Assembly (NCBI GenBank): GCA_031263565.1
Contig: JAISFR010000081.1
Coordinates: 1-64,000 of the forward strand
DNA: 64,000 nucleotides
DNA from: Candidatus Adiutrix sp.
GTDB taxonomy: Bacteria; Desulfobacterota; Desulfarculia; Adiutricales; Adiutricaceae
Reading direction: 5' to 3'
The position numbers and the translations under genes were made by a program. The notes below the pieces were generated by a model, which saw nothing but the letters and a program-made list of their open reading frames with translations, had not been told where the DNA came from and ran no database searches. Below, one piece after another: positions 49,248 through 57,683 of the stretch (positions are counted from its first letter, which is position 1; each line of letters opens with the position of its first letter).

Positions 49248-51257
49248 ATGTCTGAAGAGAAGAAGGCGGTCCCAGAGGCCGTATCTATTGATACCGCAAC
49301 CATAAAAATGCTCCATATCGCCCAGGAGAGGGGTCAGGAGACCATCTTCGACCGGGCCGTCAAGATGAAACAGTGCAATATCGGCACCGAGGGCATTTGC
49401 TGCAAGATCTGTTCCCAGGGCCCCTGCCGTCTGCCGATGACCAAGGCCATCAAAGACGGCGCCGAGCCCGACACCCGCAAGGGCCTCTGCGGCGCCTCCC
49501 CGGAAACCATCGCCGCCCGTAACCTGGTGCGCATGATGGCCGCCGGTTGCGCCTCCCACTCCGACCACGGCCGGAGCGTGGCTGAGACCTTCCGGGCCAT
49601 GGCCTATGGTGAAGCCAAAGACTACACCATCAAAGATGAACTCAAGCTGATCGATACCGCCGGTTATTTCGGCGTGCCGACCACCGTCAAGGAAGGCGAC
49701 GAGGAAGTGCCCCGCGACAAGTGGGAAATCGCCCGCGAAATCGCCGATATCGCTCTCGGGCAGTGGGGCACCCAGCAGGGTCAGATGATCTACCCCCGCC
49801 GCGCTCCCCAGGCCACCCAGGACCGCTGGGTCAAGCACGGCGTCTGGCCGCGCGGCATTGACCGGGAAGTGGTGGAAATCATGCACCGCACCCATATGGG
49901 CGTGGATCAGGACTACCGCAACCTGTTGAAACAGGGCGCCCGCTGCTCCCTGGGCAACGGCTGGGGCGGCTCCATGATGGCCACCGACCTTCAGGACATC
50001 ATGTTCGGCACCCCCTACCCCAACAACGGCAACATCAATCTGGGCGTGCTGGCCCATAACAAGATCAACATCATTGTCCACGGGCACGACCCCCTGCTGT
50101 CGGAGATGATCGTGGCCGCCGTCCACACCCCGGACATGATCGAATACGCCAAGACCGTCGGCGCCGAAGGCTATGTGGTGGCCGGCATGTGCTGTACGGC
50201 CAACGAGATCCTGGTGCGCCACGGTATGCCCATCGCCGGCGACTACCTGCAGCAGGAACTGGCCGTGGTCACCGGCGCGGTGGAAGCCATGGTCGTTGAC
50301 GTCCAGTGCGTCATGGAGAACCTGGCCAACATCAGCGAATGCTATCACACCAAGTTCGTCACCACCATGCCCATCGCCAAGTGCGCCATCGGCAAGAACA
50401 CCGTTCACGTCGAATTCGAGGAACACCACGCGCTGGATATCGCCAAGAAGATCGTCAAGCTGGCCGCCGACAACTACAAGAACCGCGGCCAGGTCAATAT
50501 TCCCTCGGAGACCAACAAGATGGTGGTCGGCTTCTCCACCGAGGCCATCAAATACCATCTGGGCGGCACCTTCCGGGGCTCCTTCGTGCCTCTGAACGAC
50601 AACATCATCAACGGCCGCATCCGCGGCGTGGTGGGCGTCGTCGGCTGCAACAACGCCCGCATGGAACATGACCGGGTGCATATTGATATGATCAAGGAAC
50701 TGATCAAGAACGACGTCATCGTTCTGACCACCGGTTGTTCGGCCATGGCCTGCGGCAAGGCCGGCCTTCTGACTCCGGAGGCCGCCGCCGTCTATGCCGG
50801 CCCCGGCCTGGCCGAGGTTTGCGAAACCGTGGGCATCCCGCCGGTTCTGCACATGGGCTCCTGCCTGGACAACTCCCGCATCCTGACCGCGGCCACCGAA
50901 GTGGTCAAGGCCGGTGGTCTGGGCAAGGAACTGGCCGATCTGCCGGCCGCCGGCGCGGCCCCGGGCTGGATGAGCGAAAAAGCCGTCGGCATCGGGCAGT
51001 ACTTCGTCACTTCCGGCGTCTACGTCATGCTGGGCGTTCCCCTGCCGATTTACGGGTCTCCCAAGCTGGTCGAGCATCTGGAAGTGGAGATGGAAGAACT
51101 CTACGGCGGCAAGTGGGCCTATGACCCGGACCCCGTTTCCGCGGCCCGCAAGATCATCGACCATATCGACAAGAAGCGTAAGGCTCTGGGCATCGACACG
51201 GCCCGTGAACGCGTGTTGATGGATATGGCCGACCGTCAGAAACTGGAAGTTGCCTAA
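49248..51257 (+). CDS. acsA: Carbon monoxide dehydrogenase catalytic subunit
   Basis: A 669-residue Ni-Fe-S enzyme reducing CO2 to CO (and the reverse) in the carbonyl branch. N-terminal cysteines for the B and D clusters are in CNIGTEGICCKICSQGPC (43-60). Ligands of the Ni-4Fe-5S C cluster are visible in HGHDP, GMCCTANE, GVVGCNN, TTGCSAMACG and GSCLDN. Its length and the adjacent acsB indicate the ACS-bound type rather than a stand-alone CooS. AAAGGAG lies five bases before ATG 49248. No cooC or cooF maturation or electron-transfer gene is in the operon. Confidence 0.95.
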   Translation: MSEEKKAVPEAVSIDTATIKMLHIAQERGQETIFDRAVKMKQCNIGTEGICCKICSQGPCRLPMTKAIKDGAEPDTRKGLCGASPETIAARNLVRMMAAGCASHSDHGRSVAETFRAMAYGEAKDYTIKDELKLIDTAGYFGVPTTVKEGDEEVPRDKWEIAREIADIALGQWGTQQGQMIYPRRAPQATQDRWVKHGVWPRGIDREVVEIMHRTHMGVDQDYRNLLKQGARCSLGNGWGGSMMATDLQDIMFGTPYPNNGNINLGVLAHNKINIIVHGHDPLLSEMIVAAVHTPDMIEYAKTVGAEGYVVAGMCCTANEILVRHGMPIAGDYLQQELAVVTGAVEAMVVDVQCVMENLANISECYHTKFVTTMPIAKCAIGKNTVHVEFEEHHALDIAKKIVKLAADNYKNRGQVNIPSETNKMVVGFSTEAIKYHLGGTFRGSFVPLNDNIINGRIRGVVGVVGCNNARMEHDRVHIDMIKELIKNDVIVLTTGCSAMACGKAGLLTPEAAAVYAGPGLAEVCETVGIPPVLHMGSCLDNSRILTAATEVVKAGGLGKELADLPAAGAAPGWMSEKAVGIGQYFVTSGVYVMLGVPLPIYGSPKLVEHLEVEMEELYGGKWAYDPDPVSAARKIIDHIDKKRKALGIDTARERVLMDMADRQKLEVA

Positions 51258-51319
51258 GTCCGACCCGGGGCGCCGCATGAAGCGGCGTCCCGCTCCAGCT
51301 GAAAGGGAGATTTTACAAG

Positions 51320-53536
51320 ATGTCCAAACTCGTAGCCTTTGCCGCCATCCAGGGCGGGTACAATATCGTTCAAAAAGCTGAAGGCAAGTACAAAGCCGCT
51401 GTGGAGAAATACGGTCCGGACCAGAAGCTGGAATTCCCCAATACGGCCTATTACCTGCCGATCATCTATTCCCTGCTGGGCATTCCGGTCAAGACCCTGG
51501 GCGACGCCAAAAAGCCCCTGGAAGTGGCCCGGGCTCTGCTCCCGGCCCACGTCAAGATCCAGAACCATCTGCCCTACCTGGGGCCCTTGCTGGATGCCGG
51601 CATGGCCGCCATCCTGGCCGAGGAAATCGTCGAAGCCATCCGCTACGTCGAAGACCCCGACTTCTACCTGACCGCCGAAGACCCGGATCTGGAAAAGGGC
51701 AAGATCTGGCTGGGCGCGGCTGAAGACACCGTCTTCCGCAAGCGCGGCGTGCAGTTCGTCGACGGCTCGGCCCCGGGTTTCGCGGCCATCGTCGGCGCGG
51801 CCCCCAACCCGGAAATCGCCAAGGCCATCGCCCTGGAATACCAGAAACGTTCCATCTACGTCTTCATGGCGGCCAACCAGGGCGGCACCACCTTCTCCGA
51901 GCAGCTCGTGGAAGCCGGCGTGGCGATCGGCTGGAACACCCGCCTGGTGCCCTTCGGCCCCGATATCTCGGCGGCCGTCTTTGCTCTCGGCTTCGCCAAC
52001 CGCGCGGCCATGGCCTTCGGCGGGGTCAAGCCCGGCGACTACCAGAAGATGTTGCTGTATAACAAAGAACGTATCTTCGCCTTCGTCAACGCCCTGGGTG
52101 AAGTTGGCGCCGAGTGGGCGGCCAATGCCGCCGGTTGCGTCAACTGGGGTTTCCCGACCCTGGCCGACACTGACATTCCGCCGATTTTACCGACCGGCGT
52201 CTGCACCTACGAACACGTGGTGCCCAATATCGAATACGACAAGATGGTCCAGCGCTCGGTGGAAGTGCGCGGCCTGAAGACCACCGTTTCGACCATCGAC
52301 ATCCCCGTGGCCTACGGCCCGGCCTTTGAAGGCGAGCGTATCCGCAAGGGCGACATGTTCGTGGAAATGGGCGGCGGCTCCAAAACCCCGACCTTCGAAT
52401 GGGTCACCAGCGTGGACATGGACAAAGTTGAGGACGGCAAGGTCGAAGTCATCGGGCCCGACCTGACTTCGGTCAAAGAGGGCGGCAGCATGGCCCTCGG
52501 CATCAAAGTCGAGGTCGCCGGCCGGAAATTCCAGGAGGACTTCGAGCCCATTCTGGAACGTCAGATCCACCACCTGCTGAACTACGCCCAGGGCGTCATG
52601 CACACCGGCCAGCGCGACATCGGCATGGTCCGCATCTCCAAGGAAGCCATTGCCAAGGGCTTCAAACTGGATCACATGGGCGTCATCCTCCACGGCAAGC
52701 TCCATCAGGATTTCGGCGCGGTCTTCGACAAACTGCAGGTCAAGATCTACACCGATACCAAGGAAGTGGAAAAGCTCCGGGAAACCTGCCGCAAGGTCTG
52801 GGCGGCCCGCGACGCGCGCGTGGAGAACATGACTGACGAAGGCACCGAGACCTATTACAGCTGCACTCTCTGCCAGAGCTTCGCCCCCAACCACGTCTGC
52901 GTGGTCTCCCCGGAGCGGACCGGCCTCTGCGGGGCCTACAACTGGATGGACTGCAAGGCCTCTTTTGAAATCAACCCCACCGGCCCCAACCAGCCCATCG
53001 AGAAGGGCGAGGTCATGGACCAGAAGCTGGGCATTTTCAAGGGTGCCAACGAGTTCGTGGAAAAGGCCTCCCGCCAGGCGGTGAACAATGTCTGCTTCTA
53101 CAGCCTGATGAACGACCCCATGACCACCTGCGGCTGTTGCGAGTGCATCGCGGCGGTGCTGCCGAGCTGCAACGGGGTGATGTCGGTTCACCGCGACTAC
53201 ACGGGCGAAACCCCCATCGGCATGAAGTTCACCACCCTGGCCGGCGAAATGGGCGGCGGAGCCCAGAGCCCGGGCTTTGTGGGCCACGCCAAATACAACA
53301 TCATCCAGAGAAAATTCCTCTCGGGCGACGGCGGCATAGCCCGCATCGTCTGGCTGCCCAAGAGCCTGAAAGAGGAACTGAAGGATAAGATCGACGCCCG
53401 CGGCAAAGAGATCGGCATCCCCGACCTGTATGACCGCATTGCCGACGAAACCGTGGGTACTTCCGAAGAAGCCATTCTGCCCTTCCTCCAGGAAAAGAAA
53501 CATCCGGCCCTGGAAATGGACAGCATCTTGGGTTAA
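51320..53536 (+). CDS. acsB: Acetyl-CoA synthase (CODH/ACS beta subunit)
   Basis: A 738-residue full-length bacterial ACS that joins the methyl group, CO and CoA to form acetyl-CoA. The N-terminal CODH-binding and CO-tunnel domain is present (about 1-310), followed by the middle and A-cluster domains. The A cluster ligands are in YSCTLCQSF, HVCVVSPERTGLCGAYNW and CGCCEC (Ni-Ni site Cys-Gly-Cys). GGGAGATTTTACAAG precedes the ATG, 62 bases after acsA. It is the bacterial rather than the shorter archaeal form. A GC-rich hairpin region separates it from acsC. Confidence 0.96.
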   Translation: MSKLVAFAAIQGGYNIVQKAEGKYKAAVEKYGPDQKLEFPNTAYYLPIIYSLLGIPVKTLGDAKKPLEVARALLPAHVKIQNHLPYLGPLLDAGMAAILAEEIVEAIRYVEDPDFYLTAEDPDLEKGKIWLGAAEDTVFRKRGVQFVDGSAPGFAAIVGAAPNPEIAKAIALEYQKRSIYVFMAANQGGTTFSEQLVEAGVAIGWNTRLVPFGPDISAAVFALGFANRAAMAFGGVKPGDYQKMLLYNKERIFAFVNALGEVGAEWAANAAGCVNWGFPTLADTDIPPILPTGVCTYEHVVPNIEYDKMVQRSVEVRGLKTTVSTIDIPVAYGPAFEGERIRKGDMFVEMGGGSKTPTFEWVTSVDMDKVEDGKVEVIGPDLTSVKEGGSMALGIKVEVAGRKFQEDFEPILERQIHHLLNYAQGVMHTGQRDIGMVRISKEAIAKGFKLDHMGVILHGKLHQDFGAVFDKLQVKIYTDTKEVEKLRETCRKVWAARDARVENMTDEGTETYYSCTLCQSFAPNHVCVVSPERTGLCGAYNWMDCKASFEINPTGPNQPIEKGEVMDQKLGIFKGANEFVEKASRQAVNNVCFYSLMNDPMTTCGCCECIAAVLPSCNGVMSVHRDYTGETPIGMKFTTLAGEMGGGAQSPGFVGHAKYNIIQRKFLSGDGGIARIVWLPKSLKEELKDKIDARGKEIGIPDLYDRIADETVGTSEEAILPFLQEKKHPALEMDSILG

Positions 53537-53552
53537 GTGCCGAAAAAGCCCC

Positions 53553-53621
53553 CCGGACCGGCACCATAAAGCCGGTCTGGCCCAGGGTTCGGGCGGCGGC
53601 GGCCGTGACCGGGCCGCCGCC
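53553..53621 (+). other. Two stable hairpins in the acsB-acsC spacer
   Basis: Hairpin 1: 53553-53562 with 53571-53580 (10 bp, loop of eight). Hairpin 2: GGCGGCGGC (53592-53600) with GCCGCCGCC (53613-53621). No T-run follows, so they are more likely mRNA-end or processing structures that could set different levels of acsAB and acsCE. The remaining spacer to 53780 shows nothing else. Confidence 0.45.
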
Positions 53622-53780
53622 GGCCCCTTACGCCTTAAGGCGACAAGTTATCTGAAGATCCGACGGCTGAGAATCGCTCCCGATATAAAGAACTTGGCCG
53701 GCGGCTGAAGAAGGTCCCTGAAGGAAGCCAGGCGCTTCGGCCTGCTCCGTCCTCAATAAACCGCAATTTAGGAGTGAACA

Positions 53781-55115
53781 ATGGCCCTGACCGGTATTCA
53801 GATTTTCAAAATGCTGCCGGGCACCAACTGCAAGAAGTGTGGCGCCGCCACCTGCTTGGCCTTCGCGATGAATCTCGCTTCGGGCAAAGCCGAGTTGGAT
53901 GCCTGTCCTGACGTTTCCGAAGAATCCCGCGAGAAGCTGTCCGCCGCTTCCGCGCCTCCCATCCGCCCGCTGACCATCGGCTATGGCGACACGGCCATCA
54001 AGATCGGCGGGGAAACCGTGCTCTTCCGCCATGAGAAGACCTTCTTCAACCCCACCGGCATTGCCGCCCTGATCAACGACAGCGAGTCCGACGCCGACAT
54101 CGCCGCCAAGGTCAAGCGCTATCAGAAGATGCAGTATTCCCGCGTGGGCCTGAACCTGCGCCCCGAGCTGGTGGTGGTCAAGGGCGGCGCCCGCCTGGCC
54201 GACGCGGCCAAGGCGGTGGTGGCCAACAGCGATCTGTCGGTCATCCTCTACAGCGAAGACCCGGCCGCTCTTAAGGCGGCGGCCGAAGCCCTGGCCGGCA
54301 AAAACCCGCTCATCGGCCCGGCCACCAAGGCCAACTGCGCCGAGGTGGCCGCCGTCGCCAAAGAAGCCAAGGCGCCGGTCTGGCTGAAAGCGGCCAGCAT
54401 GGACGAAGTGGCCGAACTGACCAAGGCCCTGACCGCGGCCGGCCTTAAGGATATCGTCATTGATTCCGGGGCCCGCACCGTCAAAGAGGTCTTCACCGAT
54501 TCGGTGGCCATCCGCCGCGCGGCCCTGGGCGGCAACCGCGACTACGGCTTCCCGACCATCGCCTTCCCGGCCGAAATCACCGACAACCTGGCCATGCAGA
54601 CCGCCATTGCCTCGGCTCTGATCGCCAAATACGCCGGCGTGGTGGTCTTGGGCGACCTCGACGGGGCCATGGTTTTTCCCCTGCTTCTGGAAAGACTGAA
54701 CATCTTCACCGACCCGCAGCGGCCGATGACCATGGTCCAGGACATCTACCCCATCAACAACCCCGGCGAAAACAGCCCGGTCCTGGTGACCACCAACTTC
54801 TCGCTGACCTACTTCATCGTCTCCAGCGAAGTGGAAGGCAGCCGGGTGCCCTGCTGGCTTCTGATCAAGGATTCCGAGGGCCTGTCGGTCATGACGGCCT
54901 GGGCCGCCGGCAAGTTCTCCGGCGACGATGTCGGCCAGTTCGTCAAGAAGATCGGCATTGAAGAGAAGATCAAGCATAAATCCGTGGTCATCCCCGGTTA
55001 CGCGGCCTCCATTTCAGGTGATATGGAAGAGGAACTGCCCGGCTGGAACATCACCATCGGCCCGCGCGAAGCGGCCCATCTGACCAAGTTCCTGAAGGAC
55101 TACAAAACCGCTTGA
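53781..55115 (+). CDS. acsC: Corrinoid iron-sulfur protein large subunit (CODH/ACS gamma)
   Basis: A 444-residue protein with an N-terminal [4Fe-4S] domain (Cys17, Cys20, Cys25, Cys42 in TNCKKCGAATC and DAC), a TIM barrel and a C-terminal corrinoid-binding domain. The cobalt-bound methyl group passes from methyl-tetrahydrofolate to ACS. The cluster reactivates inactive Co(II). The ribosome site AGGAG precedes the ATG. Partner of AcsD at 47770. The reactivator acsV/RamA-type gene is not in this window. Confidence 0.95.
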   Translation: MALTGIQIFKMLPGTNCKKCGAATCLAFAMNLASGKAELDACPDVSEESREKLSAASAPPIRPLTIGYGDTAIKIGGETVLFRHEKTFFNPTGIAALINDSESDADIAAKVKRYQKMQYSRVGLNLRPELVVVKGGARLADAAKAVVANSDLSVILYSEDPAALKAAAEALAGKNPLIGPATKANCAEVAAVAKEAKAPVWLKAASMDEVAELTKALTAAGLKDIVIDSGARTVKEVFTDSVAIRRAALGGNRDYGFPTIAFPAEITDNLAMQTAIASALIAKYAGVVVLGDLDGAMVFPLLLERLNIFTDPQRPMTMVQDIYPINNPGENSPVLVTTNFSLTYFIVSSEVEGSRVPCWLLIKDSEGLSVMTAWAAGKFSGDDVGQFVKKIGIEEKIKHKSVVIPGYAASISGDMEEELPGWNITIGPREAAHLTKFLKDYKTA

Positions 55116-55128
55116 CGCTAAATAGAGA

Positions 55129-55162
55129 CCCCGACCGCCGCTTAAGGCGGCCGGGCTTTTTA
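55129..55162 (+). terminator. Terminator-like hairpin between acsC and acsE
   Basis: CCCG-A-CCGCC pairs with GGCGG-C-CGGG around GCTTAA, followed by CTTTTT. As an intra-operon terminator it may only partly stop transcription and lower acsE. Confidence 0.6.
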
Positions 55163-55218
55163 GTCTTTTGAAGCGCCCTTCGGGCGTTCCCAAACCCCAA
55201 CAGAACCGGGAGGAAAAC

Positions 55219-56130
55219 ATGGCCGAAAAATATATGGTCACGCTCGCTGAAAACCTTAACGTCATCAACAAGGGCGTCGGCGCCGGCTTTAAGGAGAAAG
55301 ATCCCAAGCCCGTTCGGGAGATGGTGGAAAAAATCATCAAGTCCGAACCCGACTGGATCGACATCAACCTCGGCCCGGCCCGGAAGAACGGCGCGGAACT
55401 GATGCCCTGGGTGGTCAACATCGTCCAGGAAATCACCGATATCCCCGTGGTGCTGGACACTTCCAACATTGAGGCCATCGAAGCCGGCCTCAAGGTCTGC
55501 AAAAAGCCGTCCCTGATCAATTCCATCATGGTCCGCCCCGAGCGCTATGAGCTTATGCTGCCCCTGGTCAAGAACTACGGCGCCGACTATGTGGCCCTGA
55601 TGTGGGGCCCCAACGGCATGGCCCGCGACGCCAACGAACGCGCCGAACTGACCACCGAACTGCTGATGGCCGCCCAGGCCATGGAAATCCCGGTGGAACG
55701 GGCCTGGGTGGATCCCATCATCACCCCGGTCAATATCCAGCAGGACCAGCTCATGCAAAACCTGACCTTCTTTGAAATGCTGCCCGACATCGTCGGCGCC
55801 ATTCAGGATGGCGGCACCTGCAAGAGCACCAACGGTCTGTCGAACATCTCCAACGGCAACCCCGACCACCTGCGCCCCATCCTGAACCAGGTCTACATGT
55901 GCATGCTCAAGCGCAAAGGCATGTACAGCTGCATCGTCGACGCCTTCGACCCCATCATCATGGACATCTGCAAAGGCAAGATGCCCTGGTTCGTGGATCT
56001 GGTCTACGGGGTCATGGACGGCCGGGAATACGATCTCGGCTCCCTGAAGAAAGAGGAAGTGGACGTCATCAAGACCGCCCAGGTCGTCCTGGGCCACTCC
56101 CTGTTCAGCGAAAGCTGGCTGGATATCTGA
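55219..56130 (+). CDS. acsE: Methyltetrahydrofolate:corrinoid methyltransferase
   Basis: A 303-residue TIM-barrel (pterin-binding) enzyme that moves the methyl group of 5-methyl-tetrahydrofolate to the cobalt of the AcsC/AcsD protein. Family segments: DPKPVREMVEKIIKSEPDWIDINLGPARKNG, VVLDTSNIEAIEAGL and NGLSNISNGNP. It is slightly longer at the C-terminus than Moorella MeTr. ATG 55219 has GGGAGGAA upstream. It ends the operon, with a strong terminator after it. It links the folate methyl branch to the carbonyl branch. Confidence 0.94.
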   Translation: MAEKYMVTLAENLNVINKGVGAGFKEKDPKPVREMVEKIIKSEPDWIDINLGPARKNGAELMPWVVNIVQEITDIPVVLDTSNIEAIEAGLKVCKKPSLINSIMVRPERYELMLPLVKNYGADYVALMWGPNGMARDANERAELTTELLMAAQAMEIPVERAWVDPIITPVNIQQDQLMQNLTFFEMLPDIVGAIQDGGTCKSTNGLSNISNGNPDHLRPILNQVYMCMLKRKGMYSCIVDAFDPIIMDICKGKMPWFVDLVYGVMDGREYDLGSLKKEEVDVIKTAQVVLGHSLFSESWLDI

Positions 56131-56160
56131 TCTCGACGCCCCGGCGCTGAAGTCCCGAAG

Positions 56161-56192
56161 AAACGCCGCGCCCGCCGCGGCGTTTCTTTTGA
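56161..56192 (+). terminator. Terminator of the acs operon
   Basis: AAACGCCGCG (56161-56170) pairs perfectly with CGCGGCGTTT (56176-56185), followed by CTTTT. It is 30 bases past the acsE stop. Confidence 0.85.
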
Positions 56193-56261
56193 CCGGTGGA
56201 CATCCGGGGAAAGGCGGAGTATAATGATTTATTGCATTTTTATGCCGGCTGACGAGGGTTC

Positions 56262-57233
56262 ATGGCCGAGATAATGGACATCCTGGCGCCGCTGATCAAA
56301 AATATCAACCAGACCATGATCGATCTCATCGGCCGGGATGAGGCGGCGGTGGCCCGGGTCAGCGGCTATAGCTTTGACGGCGGTGGCAAGCGGCTTCGTC
56401 CGCTGATGTTCTGTCTGGTCAGCGAAGCTCTGGGCCGGCCCCTGAACCGGCCCTGCCTGGAGATCGCGGCCTCCTTCGAATTTCTGCACATGGCCACGCT
56501 CTTGCACGACGATATTGTGGATGTGGCCGAAGTCCGGCGGGGCCGGGCCGCCGCCCATCTGGTCTTCGGCACGCCCGAAGCCGTGCTGGCCGGCGATTAT
56601 CTTCTGTCCAAGGCCGCCGCCCTGGGGGCCGCCACCGGCAACCTCAAATGCGTTCAGGTCATGAGCCGGGTGGCCGGCACCCTGAGCCTGGGCGAACTGG
56701 TGCAACTGGGTTCCCGGCGCCAGGTGGAATTGAGCGAGAGCGCCTATTTCCAGATTATCTACCGGAAGACCGCGGTCCTGATGGAGGGCGCCGCCCGCAT
56801 CGCCGCCCTGCTGGCCGGGGCTGACGGCCGGGAGGAAGCCGCCGCCCGCCGCTATGGCCTCCAGTTCGGCCTGGCCTTCCAGATTATGGATGATATCCTG
56901 GACTACCAGGGCGACGAGGCCACTTTCGGCAAACCTGTGGGGCACGATCTGGACGAAGGCAAAATAACCCTGCCCTTCATCAAGGCCCGGGAGGCCCTGG
57001 ACGACCGGAAAAGGGCCAGGCTCTGCGAACTGGCCGAACGCGACAGCCTCAGTCCCCAGGATCACGAAGAGATCCAAGCCCTGGTTCTGGCCGGCGGCGG
57101 GGTCAATTCCGCCCACCTGAAGGCCGACGAACTGGCCCACGAAGCCATGGAAGCCCTGAGCCAGTTCCAGCCGTCCCCGGCCCGCGACAAACTCGAAGCC
57201 CTGGCCGCCCTGGCGGCAGCCCGGAGCTATTGA
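56262..57233 (+). CDS. Trans-polyprenyl diphosphate synthase (octaprenyl type)
   Basis: A 323-residue isoprenyl diphosphate synthase elongating farnesyl or geranyl diphosphate for quinone side chains. FARM motif LHDDIVD (82-88, DDxxD form) and SARM MDDILDYQGD (near 208-217) are intact. GGGKRLRP (40-47) binds isopentenyl diphosphate. Residues before the FARM (FLHMATLLHDD) lack bulky stops, in line with a long C35-C45 product, as in IspB/HepT. GAGGG lies just before the ATG. It suggests a menaquinone-type respiratory chain. Confidence 0.9.
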   Translation: MAEIMDILAPLIKNINQTMIDLIGRDEAAVARVSGYSFDGGGKRLRPLMFCLVSEALGRPLNRPCLEIAASFEFLHMATLLHDDIVDVAEVRRGRAAAHLVFGTPEAVLAGDYLLSKAAALGAATGNLKCVQVMSRVAGTLSLGELVQLGSRRQVELSESAYFQIIYRKTAVLMEGAARIAALLAGADGREEAAARRYGLQFGLAFQIMDDILDYQGDEATFGKPVGHDLDEGKITLPFIKAREALDDRKRARLCELAERDSLSPQDHEEIQALVLAGGGVNSAHLKADELAHEAMEALSQFQPSPARDKLEALAALAAARSY

Positions 57234-57284
57234 AAAGTATGGCGGGCGGCGCCCCGGACTTTAAATCGCCCACAGAGGTTGCTG

Positions 57285-57683
57285 ATGAGAAAAATGACGG
57301 TCGGATTGTCGCCTGTTTTGATTCTGCTGCTGATCATGACCGTGGCTTGCGCCGCTCTTTCTTCGGAAAGCTCTTCTCTGTCCATGTTTACTGACGTTCC
57401 GCTGCCCCCGGAGTTGAGTGTTGATCAGAAGAACAGTCAGGTTTATGAGCACTCTGTGGGGCGGGTGGGCCTGATGCGGGCTTCGGGCCGCATCGGCCGG
57501 CAGGCGCTTTTGAGTTATTACCGGGAGGCCATGATTCAGAACGGCTGGACCCGCGACAGCGAGTTCGATAACGGCGACCGGCACATGCTGATCTTCAGCA
57601 AGGCCCCCCGCTCGGCGGCCGTCAGTGTTGAAGAGGGCTGGATCAACAGCGATGTGGAGATCAATGTCAGCGCCAGGCAGTAA
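57285..57683 (+). CDS. Small lipoprotein of unknown function
   Basis: A 132-residue protein. A signal peptide (LSPVLILLLIMTV) ends at a lipobox-like VAC with Cys22 as the modified residue. The mature part has a pattern YEHSVGRVGLMRASGRIG, LLSYYREAMIQNGWTR and a beta-rich end, resembling small DUF-type lipoproteins that fold as an alpha/beta sandwich. GAGG lies six bases before ATG 57285. It overlaps coaBC by 20 bases, so both are read in one operon. Confidence 0.78.
   Translation: MRKMTVGLSPVLILLLIMTVACAALSSESSSLSMFTDVPLPPELSVDQKNSQVYEHSVGRVGLMRASGRIGRQALLSYYREAMIQNGWTRDSEFDNGDRHMLIFSKAPRSAAVSVEEGWINSDVEINVSARQ

Noticed and set aside
49248-51257. In-frame UGA selenocysteine in CODH or ACS genes, prompted by yqeC
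   Set aside because: All acs genes are full length without internal stops; no selA, selB or selC was seen in the window.
49209-51278. 689-codon reverse frame opposite acsA
   Set aside because: Shadow of the CODH gene; Gly/His/Asp-rich composition typical of antisense frames in this genome.
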